From: Mariniflexile sp. TRM1-10
GTDB taxonomy: Bacteria; Bacteroidota; Bacteroidia; Flavobacteriales; Flavobacteriaceae
Assembly: GCF_003425985.1 (NCBI RefSeq)
Contig: NZ_CP022985.1
Location: 4,324,001 to 4,388,000 of the forward strand
Length of the DNA stretch: 64,000 bases
Reading direction: 5' to 3'
A model generated the notes under the pieces. The model was not told the origin of the DNA and searched no databases. It saw only the letters and a list, made by a program, of their open reading frames with translations. Position numbers and translations under genes: made by a program. Position 1 is the first letter of the stretch. Each line of letters opens with the position of its first letter. Of the stretch, positions 19,501 through 27,396 are shown piece by piece.

Positions 19501-19595
19501 TTGTTTTGTGGTAGTGTGGTTCCCGATTTATGTATGTACTTTAAATCGGTTAACCAATCAATAGTGGCTTGTTCTATGGTTGCTTCTTTGGTCAT
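16593..19595 (-). CDS. hsdR: type I restriction endonuclease subunit R
   Basis: 1000 residues. The N-terminal nuclease domain has D133 in RRPDIIIYING and E147-L-K149 in LIVFELKNW. A superfamily 2 helicase motor follows, with Walker A QGSGKS (about 290-295), DEAH (400-403) and downstream motifs including TGFDAPC. The C-terminal helical region contacts HsdM/HsdS in characterised systems. Length is usual for HsdR. The protein translocates DNA and cuts at a distance from unmethylated sites. It is separated from hsdS by a 36-bp gap that contains a REP-like repeat. No break in the frame is visible, so it is probably active. Confidence 0.95.
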   Translation of the reverse strand: MTKEATIEQATIDWLTDLKYIHKSGTTLPQNNHEVVLKDQLLGFIQKQYSELPKDMQALVVAEFTNNEGADLEHRNRTFHLKLTKGLEFTYEDNDGKEKAIHIYPIDFNTPKNNTFWAVNQFSITGKNKRRPDIIIYINGLPLIVFELKNWYDENTNIKEAHNQIEHYKKDIPLLFEYNALTIISDGNEAQHGMFSSSMEWFSAWKSMNGKDTVQEDDFQMHTLLFGLFPKDRLLNYIKNFVFHEDHNGTLIKKGAKYHQFFGVNFAVEAAKKSVRPFGDGRIGVIWHTQGSGKSISMAIYTGILRSLPELKNPTIVVQVDRSDLDMQLYENFVLAKDLVGDVQHADTTDDLRQLLSAGAGGVIFTTIEKFRLKQTTDEQLGELEHPTLSERENIIVMADEAHRTQYGLLDGFASNMRKALPNASFIGFTGTPVDSKDADTQEVFGNVIHTYDIKQSVDDNATVNIFYEPRLAKLHLWNENIDDDADEITEANEESGNLKWAAIEDAAGSEDRVNKIANDILNHFTNRTNTLKGKAMVVCMSRRNCVKMYNALTALEGCPEVAVVMTGNISKDPITWNDHIRTKDATEGLKKRFRKEEDPLKIVIVRDMWLTGFDAPCVHTMYVDKIMKGHNLMQAITRTNRVFKDKKNGVIVDYIGIGDNLKTATTKYTGSGGEGQPTIDIEQALELFLNQIDICKTFIPETIDYSQWRALRDAEKVLLVKQAVNAIIKYDEDSNNFMKAEKTLSGLLSIVKSQSAIQEFAVDVLFIQHISKAVRNAKSVKSSRSEQQERIKELISQSIDSEDIVDVFAMAGIEKPDISILDETFLLGTKKEKDGLALKIELIKNILKDEIKLRLHKNIKKYTSLKEELEKVIDRYHSNALDSYATIAELVERAKALQNDDDRVKELGLSEEELAFYDILAAKQDIIKEEGPIQNIVHAIVKAVKSNLQLDWTKKENAKAAIRLAVKKELRGKMSLAILNDILQEIMQQAEGQFSDWSA

Positions 19596-19599
19596 GACT

Positions 19600-19627
19600 T
19601 GTCATGCTGAACTTGTTTCAGCATCTC
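19600..19627. repeat. REP-like repeat, CTGAACTTGTTTCAG type
   Basis: TGCTGAACTTGTTTCAGCA is a 19-nt palindrome (7-bp arms, 5-nt loop) inside a word nearly identical to the one within hsdS at 20312-20338. It occupies most of the hsdR-hsdS gap. Confidence 0.7.
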
Positions 19628-19631
19628 ATTA

Positions 19632-20867
19632 TTAATTACTAATTATCTGTTCAACTTGTTCTCTAAATTCTTTTAAACGCACTTCGCCACTGATTAGTTT
19701 TGGTAAAAGTGTGTCGCGAAGGTTAATTAGGGTTTGGTTTTCTTGAGTATTATTGAATATTTGATTATCCCATTTCTTTAATTTATTCTCAAATGCTTCT
19801 AAATTATTTTTTCCTGAATATAAAACATCTATATTTTCAAATGTAGATTTATTAATAATAGGCATTGTCGTTCCATCTCCCGCTAATCTTTTTAACAATG
19901 AATAATTATGAACAAAAAAACAATACATAAAAAGATAATCATTAGTCTTTAATGAATTAATTTGTTGGTTAGTCAAACAAGGGATTTTTGAAATTGACAC
20001 TTTTCCCATATCTGAACCAATACATGTTACAATAACTGAATTTTCTGGAATGATATTTTTTTTATGCTTTTCCATTCCTGAAATTGAAATATAACGAGCT
20101 GCATTTAAAATATGTTTTCCATAGTTCTTAAAATCTGTTGGTGTTACAAAAGCCAAATCACTTCCAAAATGCTCAGGAAATTTCTGTGATGGCGTTTTTC
20201 CAGTAATAACTTCGCCAAAATCCTTAACTTTTTTAACCTCCCAACCTTTAGGAATTGGACCTAATTCGCTATCAACAAACTCACCACCAGCAGATTTATA
20301 GCCAATGGATTGAGATTCTGAAACAAGTTCAGGATGACTTTCCTTTATTACAGGAAAGTCAAAATCTACAAACCAATGTTTGTAAAGTGCCATTGCCATT
20401 TCTTCTAAAGTTTTATTGATGGCTAGGTTATTATCTATTTTATCGTCTATGGCTGTAAGGATTTGGGCTATGGCTTTTTGTTCTGGGAGAGGTGGAAGCT
20501 TAATTTCTATCTTATTTAACAGATTAGTTGTTAAACTAGGAATAGCTGTTCCAACGTCCATATTCGCAAAATCCAATATTTTAAGATTATAAAATAGGAA
20601 TTTTGGAAATACTGCTTCTTTGTTGATTTTAGACCAAAACAACGTGTCAACCGTCCAAAACGGCTCATTTATATAATAAATATTGTTTAAAGAACCTTTG
20701 CGAGGAATTAGAATAGATTCGTCAACATATAAAAATTGATTTCCGTAACGCATAATCCCTCCAGTACCATAAATTGGAATATTGCCATTTTCAACTTTTT
20801 TATGATCTTTTCCATACTTTATTTCTAAAGTATCCGAAAGTTTATATTTTTTCCAGTTATTGGGCAT
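19632..20867 (-). CDS. hsdS: type I restriction specificity subunit S
   Basis: 411 residues with two target-recognition domains (about 1-120 and 205-340), each followed by a conserved helical region (LPPLPEQKAIAQILTAIDDK at about 125-144; FENKLKKWDNQI to LRDTLLPKLISGEVR near the C-terminus). The subunit sets the DNA sequence recognised by both methylase and nuclease. Residues about 177-187 (SHPELVSESQS) in the linker between the halves are encoded by a dispersed REP-like word (20312-20338), apparently an in-frame insertion. The start overlaps the end of the KAP NTPase gene by 11 bp, so it is coupled to that gene rather than directly to hsdM. Confidence 0.93.
   Translation of the reverse strand: MPNNWKKYKLSDTLEIKYGKDHKKVENGNIPIYGTGGIMRYGNQFLYVDESILIPRKGSLNNIYYINEPFWTVDTLFWSKINKEAVFPKFLFYNLKILDFANMDVGTAIPSLTTNLLNKIEIKLPPLPEQKAIAQILTAIDDKIDNNLAINKTLEEMAMALYKHWFVDFDFPVIKESHPELVSESQSIGYKSAGGEFVDSELGPIPKGWEVKKVKDFGEVITGKTPSQKFPEHFGSDLAFVTPTDFKNYGKHILNAARYISISGMEKHKKNIIPENSVIVTCIGSDMGKVSISKIPCLTNQQINSLKTNDYLFMYCFFVHNYSLLKRLAGDGTTMPIINKSTFENIDVLYSGKNNLEAFENKLKKWDNQIFNNTQENQTLINLRDTLLPKLISGEVRLKEFREQVEQIISN
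20312..20338. repeat. REP-like repeat inside hsdS coding sequence
   Basis: GAGATTCTGAAACAAGTTCA followed by GGATGAC, the same word as at 19600-19627 in the other orientation with two to three changes. Read in frame it gives HPELVSESQ in the hsdS linker. From general knowledge this peptide and word recur in many unrelated Bacteroidota genes. Confidence 0.75.
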
Positions 20868-23800
20868 TTAATTTTATTGTATTAGCGCGTTGGATTGAAA
20901 TCACTTGTAAGTATTTATCATCCAGAATTTTAATTTTAACTCTATTTGAAATTCTCGTTCTGTACGGTCTAAAATTTATTTTATTAGAACCGTACATTAA
21001 AATAGAAATTGCTTCAAAAGCTTTTAATATTTCTATCGCATGGCCTAACCTATATTCTTTGTCATAACTAACGAATAAATAATATTTTTCTTTGAATGAA
21101 AATGAAGAGAATTGAAAAAGGGCTAAATCCTTGGAGGTAATTTTTATTTCTGGATAGGACGAACTAATTAGTTCATAATTATCCCTTGCATTCCTAGCGT
21201 CAATAATAGTAGATATTAGACCTTCTAAATTTGTTTCGAATACAATCTGCAGAAACTTTTCATTTTCATCATAGAAAGATCTATTACGTGAATTTACATT
21301 AAAAGATAATCTTTCTAACATTAACTTAGAATGCTCAAAATTATATACAATTGGCAGGTTATAACTCGTTATTTGATGCAATGCAAATAATTCTAAAAAC
21401 TCTTTAACGGCATCAGGAGGATTTTCGGAATGATTGATAACAAAGTCATGAAATTGTATTTTGCTTTTAAATATTTCAGAAACAAAATCAGAAATTTTAA
21501 AAGAGGAAAGTGAGAAAGCAGGTGTATCTGTGCTTTGAGCGCAAAGTAATTCAATATTATTTTTTTTCCAAAATTCAATAATTATATAATTAATTTCTTC
21601 TTTTATTCCATTAATATTTTTTAATAAATGATAATACTTGTAAAAACTATAATCATTAACATTCCACAAATTATCATCGAAACTTGATAAATATTTTTCA
21701 AAAAGGATTATAGCATTTTCTGCAATATAGTCTTCATCAATTTCCCATAAATTTGTTTCAGTTTTAGACTCCCATAACTCCCCAATTATTAAAACCTTAT
21801 TCTCGATTGAAAGATTTTCTCCTTCAAATATATTTGCCTTAAGCCAAGCAATAATTCCATAATTATCAGCATTACCATCTTTACTTATTTGCTTTTCAAC
21901 ATATACTGCAATTTTATTGAGCACCTCTTGTTCATTTACTTTAAACTCTTTGATATTATTTTGAATATTCAATAAGATCAACACAATATTCCTTTGAATT
22001 TCCTGATTATCCGAATTAAAATAATCGAGTCTATTAAATAATTGAGGTATTTTACCTTCTTGAAATATTTTTTTTATTAAATCCTGCCTAATATTAAAAT
22101 CATCTTCCTGTATTAAAGTTTGAAACTCCTTTTCAATGAATACATTTTTGAAAACCTTTTGCTGCATTAGCATATGGAAATTATTATCCTTTCTGATTGA
22201 ATTAAAACTTTCCACCTTATTTTCGTTTCCAAATAAATAGGCCAAAGTTTTTGATAGTAATAACTCATCCTCGCAATCAATACCTAAAGTCTTTTTTAAA
22301 CAATCTTCATTAGGAGTTAATAGTAGATTAATCGAATAATTTTCCAAAAAAGTGTAATCATTATGTTTTACATTGCCAAGAGCAATTAAATCTAATACGT
22401 CATGTTTAGTTAATTTATTTTCCGTTTCATTATTCTCTTTTATTTTTAGTCTGTATTCACCATTATCATTTTCAAGGAAATCCAATGTGTTATGATTTAA
22501 TAATTCCATAAACTTTGGAAATTTTAGTTTAAAATAGGTGAAATTCATAAAATCTTTGAAATTAATTTCTTCCTTTAAGAACTGAAAATCATAAATTATT
22601 TGATTAACTAAACGTTTTGCGTCCCTTATATTTTTTATGTAGTCATCAAAAAGGTTCATTTCGTGATTCAAACCTTTTTCGAGTTGCAGTTCGAATTCAG
22701 GATTATAGATTAAAAAAGCATCTTTTAACTTATTATAAACAATTGTTCTTAAATCTTTCTTGGAAATAGCTGGAAGATATATTTCCAATTGAAAAAATTT
22801 ATCAATGAAACGTGTACTAGAAATATTGTTATCTGCTTTTAACCTTTTTATTACATAATCTTTATCCATTGCAACAACAAAAACAGTATTTCTAAAATCC
22901 GCTGTATTTCTAATCAGTTTTAATACTTGGCTTATTTCCTCTCCATTAAGTCGATCTAAATCATCTACAAAAACAATAATTTTTTTGTCAATTTCCTTTA
23001 ATCTCTCATTAATACTATCATATAAATCCTTTGCGGAACCGTTATTAAAACTTACAATATGTTTATCAAAGAAATCTAAGACATTATCCCCTTTATATAT
23101 GTCGGTAATTTTCTTTGCGTAATCTAATATTTGATTTGAAAGTTTGCCACTATATTTAGAAAGTTTATTACTTAAAGAAATGAAAAATTCATTAATAATA
23201 TCTTCTTCTCTGTGGTTTAAATAAGGTAAAAAATGAATAACAACAATATCGTCCGAGTTTGTCTTTGAGATTCTATTTAGGGCAATGTTGATTATGCTTG
23301 ACTTGCCATTTCCCCATGGCCCAACTAAACCAATTGTAAAGGATTTTTCATTTTTTTCGTTTTTTAATATACTAATTAGGCTATCTATTTTTGGTTTATA
23401 ACTTAAAACGTCTTCTTCTTCGTTATTTATAGGATCGTCACTTGCATATAAATTTTTGGGGGTTTTAGTCAGAAACCTGCTAGTCGGAAATTTTGATTCA
23501 ACAATACAACAAAATTTTATTACAATAAAAAACGTAGATCCTACAAATAGTGGAAAGATTAAATATGTAATATATTCTAGTCCAAAAATAGAATCAAATA
23601 AATAAACCCATGGTAAATTATCTTTATAATTTTTAAAAAAAATAGTAAGGAATAAAACAGATCCAAAGCAGAATTTTTGTGTAAATGAAGGTTGGTATTT
23701 GTGAAAAATTATTTTGAATAATAAAAAAACAGTCGTAAAAATTGATGATAATATTATTAGTACTTCCAAAAATTTGTTTAATGAACTCTCTTCAATAGTC

Positions 23801-23934
23801 AAAAAGTCTTCTATAAACTCAATTATGAAACCTTGAAAATAAAAAAAACAAAAAAGCAGCAATACGATCATAATAGCCTTTTTGGAGAAAAAGGTCTTTC
23901 CAATATTCTGTATTTCACCACTAAATCTTATCAA
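20857..23934 (-). CDS. KAP family P-loop NTPase with N-terminal membrane domain, embedded in the hsd operon
   Basis: 1025 residues. Four hydrophobic segments at about 20-40, 54-78, 88-105 and 122-143 form an N-terminal membrane domain. The KAP NTPase domain follows: Walker A GPWGNGKS (205-212) and the KAP-type Walker B IIVFVDDLDRL (319-329), with VVAMDKDYVIKRL and RDAKRLVNQI further on. The C-terminal 500 residues are helical and unrecognised. KAP NTPases with membrane segments include PifA, the F-plasmid phage T7 exclusion protein. The gene overlaps hsdM by 14 bp and hsdS by 11 bp, so the three are translationally coupled. I infer a membrane-linked antiviral role joined to the restriction system; this is not shown by sequence alone. 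Confidence 0.88.
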   Translation of the reverse strand: MIRFSGEIQNIGKTFFSKKAIMIVLLLFCFFYFQGFIIEFIEDFLTIEESSLNKFLEVLIILSSIFTTVFLLFKIIFHKYQPSFTQKFCFGSVLFLTIFFKNYKDNLPWVYLFDSIFGLEYITYLIFPLFVGSTFFIVIKFCCIVESKFPTSRFLTKTPKNLYASDDPINNEEEDVLSYKPKIDSLISILKNEKNEKSFTIGLVGPWGNGKSSIINIALNRISKTNSDDIVVIHFLPYLNHREEDIINEFFISLSNKLSKYSGKLSNQILDYAKKITDIYKGDNVLDFFDKHIVSFNNGSAKDLYDSINERLKEIDKKIIVFVDDLDRLNGEEISQVLKLIRNTADFRNTVFVVAMDKDYVIKRLKADNNISSTRFIDKFFQLEIYLPAISKKDLRTIVYNKLKDAFLIYNPEFELQLEKGLNHEMNLFDDYIKNIRDAKRLVNQIIYDFQFLKEEINFKDFMNFTYFKLKFPKFMELLNHNTLDFLENDNGEYRLKIKENNETENKLTKHDVLDLIALGNVKHNDYTFLENYSINLLLTPNEDCLKKTLGIDCEDELLLSKTLAYLFGNENKVESFNSIRKDNNFHMLMQQKVFKNVFIEKEFQTLIQEDDFNIRQDLIKKIFQEGKIPQLFNRLDYFNSDNQEIQRNIVLILLNIQNNIKEFKVNEQEVLNKIAVYVEKQISKDGNADNYGIIAWLKANIFEGENLSIENKVLIIGELWESKTETNLWEIDEDYIAENAIILFEKYLSSFDDNLWNVNDYSFYKYYHLLKNINGIKEEINYIIIEFWKKNNIELLCAQSTDTPAFSLSSFKISDFVSEIFKSKIQFHDFVINHSENPPDAVKEFLELFALHQITSYNLPIVYNFEHSKLMLERLSFNVNSRNRSFYDENEKFLQIVFETNLEGLISTIIDARNARDNYELISSSYPEIKITSKDLALFQFSSFSFKEKYYLFVSYDKEYRLGHAIEILKAFEAISILMYGSNKINFRPYRTRISNRVKIKILDDKYLQVISIQRANTIKLNAQ

Positions 23935-25543
23935 AATTCTCTAAAATTCTTTGTTGCAAATCATTTCCTTTTTCAAACTGCTTCTGTAATTGAGCTTTTA
24001 AACTTTCCATTTTATCTTCAAACAAGATACCATCATCTTCAACTTCCTCAGTACCCACATATATTCCGGGTGTGAGTTTATAATCTTGTTTTTTAACTTC
24101 TTCTATGGTGGCACTGTAGCAAAAGCCATCGATGTTTTCGTAAGCGAAGGACCCTTCGACTGCGCTCAGGGTGACAGGCGTATTTGCATTGCGCCATGCG
24201 TGGTAGGTTTCGGTGACCTTATTTATGTCTTCATCGGTAAACACACGTAGTTTCCGGCTTTCCATAGTACCCATTTTTGAGGTGTCTATAAATAGGATTT
24301 CGTTGGTACGTTCTCTATGTATACCATCCTTTCCATCTCTGTTTTTACTTAAAATAAATATACATGCAGGAATGCCTGTCGTTAAAAACAGCTTGTCTGG
24401 TAAGCGCACAATACAATCTACCATACTTTGATCTACCATGTGTTGGCGTACATTTTTTTCACCTTTATTATTCGAGGTCATCGCACCATTTGCCATAACA
24501 ACACTCGCTGTTCCGGTATCGCTTAAATGACTCCAAAAGGTTTGCATCCACATGTAATTGGCATTACCATCGGTGGTAAACTCTTCTTTAGGTCCAAATA
24601 AACGTGGGTCGTTTTCGGGTAAATCTTCGGAATGCCATTGACTGACATTAAAAGGTGGGTTTACGATGATGAAATCCGCTTTTAAATTGGGGAATTTATC
24701 TTGTAATAAGGAATCTCCCAAGCGCACATCAAAGGATAAATCGCGTAAAGCAAGGTTCATTTTGCACAAACGGAGTGTGCCATCATAGCGTTCTTGTCCG
24801 TAAATGGAAATGTTGCGCTTGTCTCCACCATGTGCTTCTAAAAACTTTAAGGATTGAACAAACATACCACCAGAGCCACAAGCGGCATCAAAGATTTTAC
24901 CTTCATAAGGCTCTATCATTTCAACCAATAATCTCACGATACTACCTGGTGTAAAGAATTGACCAGCACCCGAACCTTCGGCAATGGCGAACTTGCCAAT
25001 ATAATATTCATAAACTCGCCCTAGAATATCGCTTTCTGGATTTTCCTTTTCAGACAGTTTAGGGTTTGCCAACAGATTGATTAATCCTGCGACTTGTTTT
25101 GCCGTCAGTTGGCTTTTAACAAAAATACGTGGTAATATCCCCTTTAAGTCTGGTCTGTAAGTTGCCAAGGTTTCATCCAATAAATCGAAGGCATTATCAA
25201 CCAATACTTTAATATTATCCTGTTCGGCGTTATCCTGTAAAAATTGCCAAGTCGCTTTCTCGGGTATGATGTAGGTGTTAAAGGATAGATATTCATCTGG
25301 ATCTTCCAACACATAGTTTTGATCTTCTTTATTTTGTGTGTAGTAATCTGATTTCGGGTCGTTTAAAAAGGCTTTTAACGAATCTCTGCGCAACTCGTAA
25401 CGCTCAGACACATGTTTTAAAAAAATTAACGGTAAAACAAAGTCTTTATATTGGTTTTCAGCTACTGCACCACGAAGTTCATTAGCAGCTTTCCATAATT
25501 CTTGTTCAAAATTAATATCAGCTTTTGGTTGGTTTTTAATCAT
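23921..25543 (-). CDS. hsdM: type I restriction modification DNA methyltransferase M
   Basis: 540 residues. Helical N-terminal domain (about 10-160), then an N6-adenine methyltransferase domain with the SAM-binding motif FDAACGSGG (218-226) and catalytic NPPF (295-298). GAGQFFTP before the SAM motif is typical of HsdM. It methylates the site chosen by HsdS. Residues about 455-466 (PVTLSAVEGSFA) come from a dispersed REP-like word (24151-24176) in frame. First gene of the island; it overlaps the KAP NTPase gene by 14 bp. Two inverted-repeat operators lie upstream. The catalytic region is intact. Confidence 0.95.
   Translation of the reverse strand: MIKNQPKADINFEQELWKAANELRGAVAENQYKDFVLPLIFLKHVSERYELRRDSLKAFLNDPKSDYYTQNKEDQNYVLEDPDEYLSFNTYIIPEKATWQFLQDNAEQDNIKVLVDNAFDLLDETLATYRPDLKGILPRIFVKSQLTAKQVAGLINLLANPKLSEKENPESDILGRVYEYYIGKFAIAEGSGAGQFFTPGSIVRLLVEMIEPYEGKIFDAACGSGGMFVQSLKFLEAHGGDKRNISIYGQERYDGTLRLCKMNLALRDLSFDVRLGDSLLQDKFPNLKADFIIVNPPFNVSQWHSEDLPENDPRLFGPKEEFTTDGNANYMWMQTFWSHLSDTGTASVVMANGAMTSNNKGEKNVRQHMVDQSMVDCIVRLPDKLFLTTGIPACIFILSKNRDGKDGIHRERTNEILFIDTSKMGTMESRKLRVFTDEDINKVTETYHAWRNANTPVTLSAVEGSFAYENIDGFCYSATIEEVKKQDYKLTPGIYVGTEEVEDDGILFEDKMESLKAQLQKQFEKGNDLQQRILENFDKI
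24151..24176. repeat. REP-like repeat inside hsdM coding sequence
   Basis: CCCTTCGACTGCGCTCAGGG plus TGACA, a word common between genes in Bacteroidota and related to the copies at 28318-28475, 36718-36740 and 53285-53345. In frame it reads VTLSAVEGS. Confidence 0.75.
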
Positions 25544-25582
25544 TTAACAAATTATATAAACTAAAATTTAAACATATAGAAT

Positions 25583-25602
25583 AGCGACAGTTTAAAGTCG
25601 CT
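25583..25602 (-). promoter_or_regulatory. small hairpin in hsdM leader region
   Basis: AGCGAC-AGTTTAAA-GTCGCT, a 6-bp perfect stem 40 bp before the hsdM start. It could lie in the 5' leader of the mRNA. Confidence 0.35.
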
Positions 25603-25812
25603 GCTATCATTTACTAAAGGGAGACGATAAAGTTAAAAAAGAAAATGAGTTTTTAGATAGATTAGTGAAATTTCTTTCGATAAAACACATTATTAAAAAA
25701 AACAGTTTTATGCATAATTAAAGAAATCCTAATTTTAATGATTTTAATTCATTCTCATTATAGGAGAAATTTAGCCAGTCTTTAGATAGCCAATTCCAAA
25801 TTTTACGTTCTA

Positions 25813-25885
25813 TGAGCTATATTTTTGAATTTTATAGCTCAAATATAACGTTTTTATGAGCTATATAGCAATTATAATTAGCTCA
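25813..25885. promoter_or_regulatory. two TGAGCTATA inverted repeats upstream of hsdM
   Basis: First dyad: TGAGCTATA (25813-25821) N11 TATAGCTCA (25833-25841), perfect 9-bp arms. Second dyad: TGAGCTATA (25857-25865) with TAGCTCA (25879-25885). The centres are 44 bp apart, about four helical turns. They look like paired operator sites for a dimeric repressor controlling the restriction island; no regulator gene lies beside them. The rest of the 458-bp gap (25544-26001) is AT-rich with nothing else recognised. Confidence 0.5.
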
Positions 25886-26001
25886 AAATCCATATTTTTT
25901 GATTATTACTCCTTAGGCTATTTTAGCTCTTTGGGCATTTCCTATAATAATTCACCTGGGTCTTTGGAAAAATTAGGTAGTTTTGAAATTTTACTTTGAA
26001 T

Positions 26002-27393
26002 CTATTTCCCGATGCAAAAATTAGCAAAAATATTACCCAGCAAATCATCGTTTGTTATCTCTCCGGTTATTTCACCAAAGTGGTATAATGCTTGCCGAAT
26101 ATCAATAGCTAATAAATCGCCAGATAAACCAGATTGCAGTCCGTGTTTCACTTTTTCAATGTCATCTAAAGCTTTCAATAACGAATCATAATGCCTTGAG
26201 TTCGTTACAATGGTGTCATTATTTCTTAAAGATCCTGTATTAACAAAACTTAAGAGTTTATCTTTTAATTCGTCAACCCCAATCCCTTTTTTTGCAGATA
26301 ATAATTCTAGATTTGAGATTTGAGATTTTAGACTTGAGATGTCTTCATTGCTAAGTTTATCAACCTTGTTAGCAATAATGATTAAAGGTTTTTGAGGATA
26401 TTTATTTTTAATCTTTTCTAATTCCACTTTAAATTGCGATCCCAAAGTTTTAAATTGAGTGCTATCAAACAAATAAATAACCACTTGTGCTTGGTCAATT
26501 TTTTCAAAAGTTTTTTTGATACCAATGCTTTCAACCACATCTTTCGTTTCACGAATTCCTGCTGTATCAATAAAACGAAACCCAATCCCTCCTATCGATA
26601 TTTCATCTTCAATGGTATCACGGGTGGTTCCTGCAATTTCTGAGACAATGGCGCGTTCCTCATTTAAAAGCGCATTTAAAAGCGTCGATTTCCCCACATT
26701 CGGTTCACCAACAATGGCTACAGGAATACCGTTTTTAATAACGTTACCAACGGCAAACGAGTCTATTAAACGCTTTAAAACAAAACTAATGCGTTCTACC
26801 AATTCTTTGAACTGCGTTCTATCGGCAAACTCGACATCCTCTTCAGCAAAGTCTAATTCCAACTCTATTAAGGAAGCGAAATTTAAAAGTTCTTCACGAA
26901 GTTTTGCTATTTCAGATGAGAAACCGCCACGCATTTGTTGCATGGCTATTTGGTGGGACGCTTCGTTATCACTAGAAATTAAATCGGCAACCGCTTCGGC
27001 TTGGCTTAAATCCAGTTTCCCATTTAAAAAAGCACGCAAGGTAAACTCGCCTGCTGTTGCCATGCGGCAGCCTTTCCTAAGGAATAACTGTATAATTTCC
27101 TGTTGAATGTAGTTGGAACCATGACATGACACTTCAACCACATCTTCTCCTGTATAAGAATTTGGATTTTTAAATACCGAAACCAATACCTCATCAATCG
27201 TTTTGTTCCCATCAATAATATGTCCTAAATGGATGGTATGTGTTTTTTGGGCACTCAGTGTTTTTTTGCTTTTTATGGATCTAAAACAACTGTCTGCTAT
27301 AGAAATAGCATCATTACCTGACAAACGTATAACAGCAATGGCACCGGCACCAGATGGGGTCGCTAAGGCTACTATGGTATCTTGATGGATCAT
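26002..27393 (-). CDS. mnmE: tRNA modification GTPase MnmE (TrmE)
   Basis: 463 residues, the normal family length. N-terminal formyl-THF-binding TrmE domain (1-118), helical domain, and an inserted G domain with P-loop GEPNVGKS (229-236), G3 DTAGIRET, G4 NKVD (342-345) and G5 SAK. The C-terminal FCIGK motif needed for activity is present. With MnmG it makes the cmnm5 modification of wobble uridine in tRNAs. Residues about 353-364 (SSLKSQISNLEL), between G4 and G5, are encoded by a word tract (GAGATTT repeats at 26306-26341) of the type otherwise found between genes. Ends 3 bp downstream of the S1-domain gene's stop, so the two form an operon. Confidence 0.97.
   Translation of the reverse strand: MIHQDTIVALATPSGAGAIAVIRLSGNDAISIADSCFRSIKSKKTLSAQKTHTIHLGHIIDGNKTIDEVLVSVFKNPNSYTGEDVVEVSCHGSNYIQQEIIQLFLRKGCRMATAGEFTLRAFLNGKLDLSQAEAVADLISSDNEASHQIAMQQMRGGFSSEIAKLREELLNFASLIELELDFAEEDVEFADRTQFKELVERISFVLKRLIDSFAVGNVIKNGIPVAIVGEPNVGKSTLLNALLNEERAIVSEIAGTTRDTIEDEISIGGIGFRFIDTAGIRETKDVVESIGIKKTFEKIDQAQVVIYLFDSTQFKTLGSQFKVELEKIKNKYPQKPLIIIANKVDKLSNEDISSLKSQISNLELLSAKKGIGVDELKDKLLSFVNTGSLRNNDTIVTNSRHYDSLLKALDDIEKVKHGLQSGLSGDLLAIDIRQALYHFGEITGEITNDDLLGNIFANFCIGK
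26306..26341. repeat. word tract inside mnmE G domain
   Basis: TAGATTTGAGATTTGAGATT followed by TTAGACTTGAGATG: GA(T/C)TTGA words in tandem, in the style of the intergenic tracts. They keep the frame and encode SSLKSQISNLEL in a variable surface loop. Confidence 0.6.
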
Positions 27394-27396
27394 AAT

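Noticed and set aside
20857..25543. Possible decay of the restriction system because repeats lie inside hsdM and hsdS
   Set aside because: Both inserts keep the frame, lie in linkers, and all catalytic motifs are intact, so the genes are called as functional.
26516..27106. Open frame of 196 codons on the plus strand
   Set aside because: Antisense shadow of mnmE.
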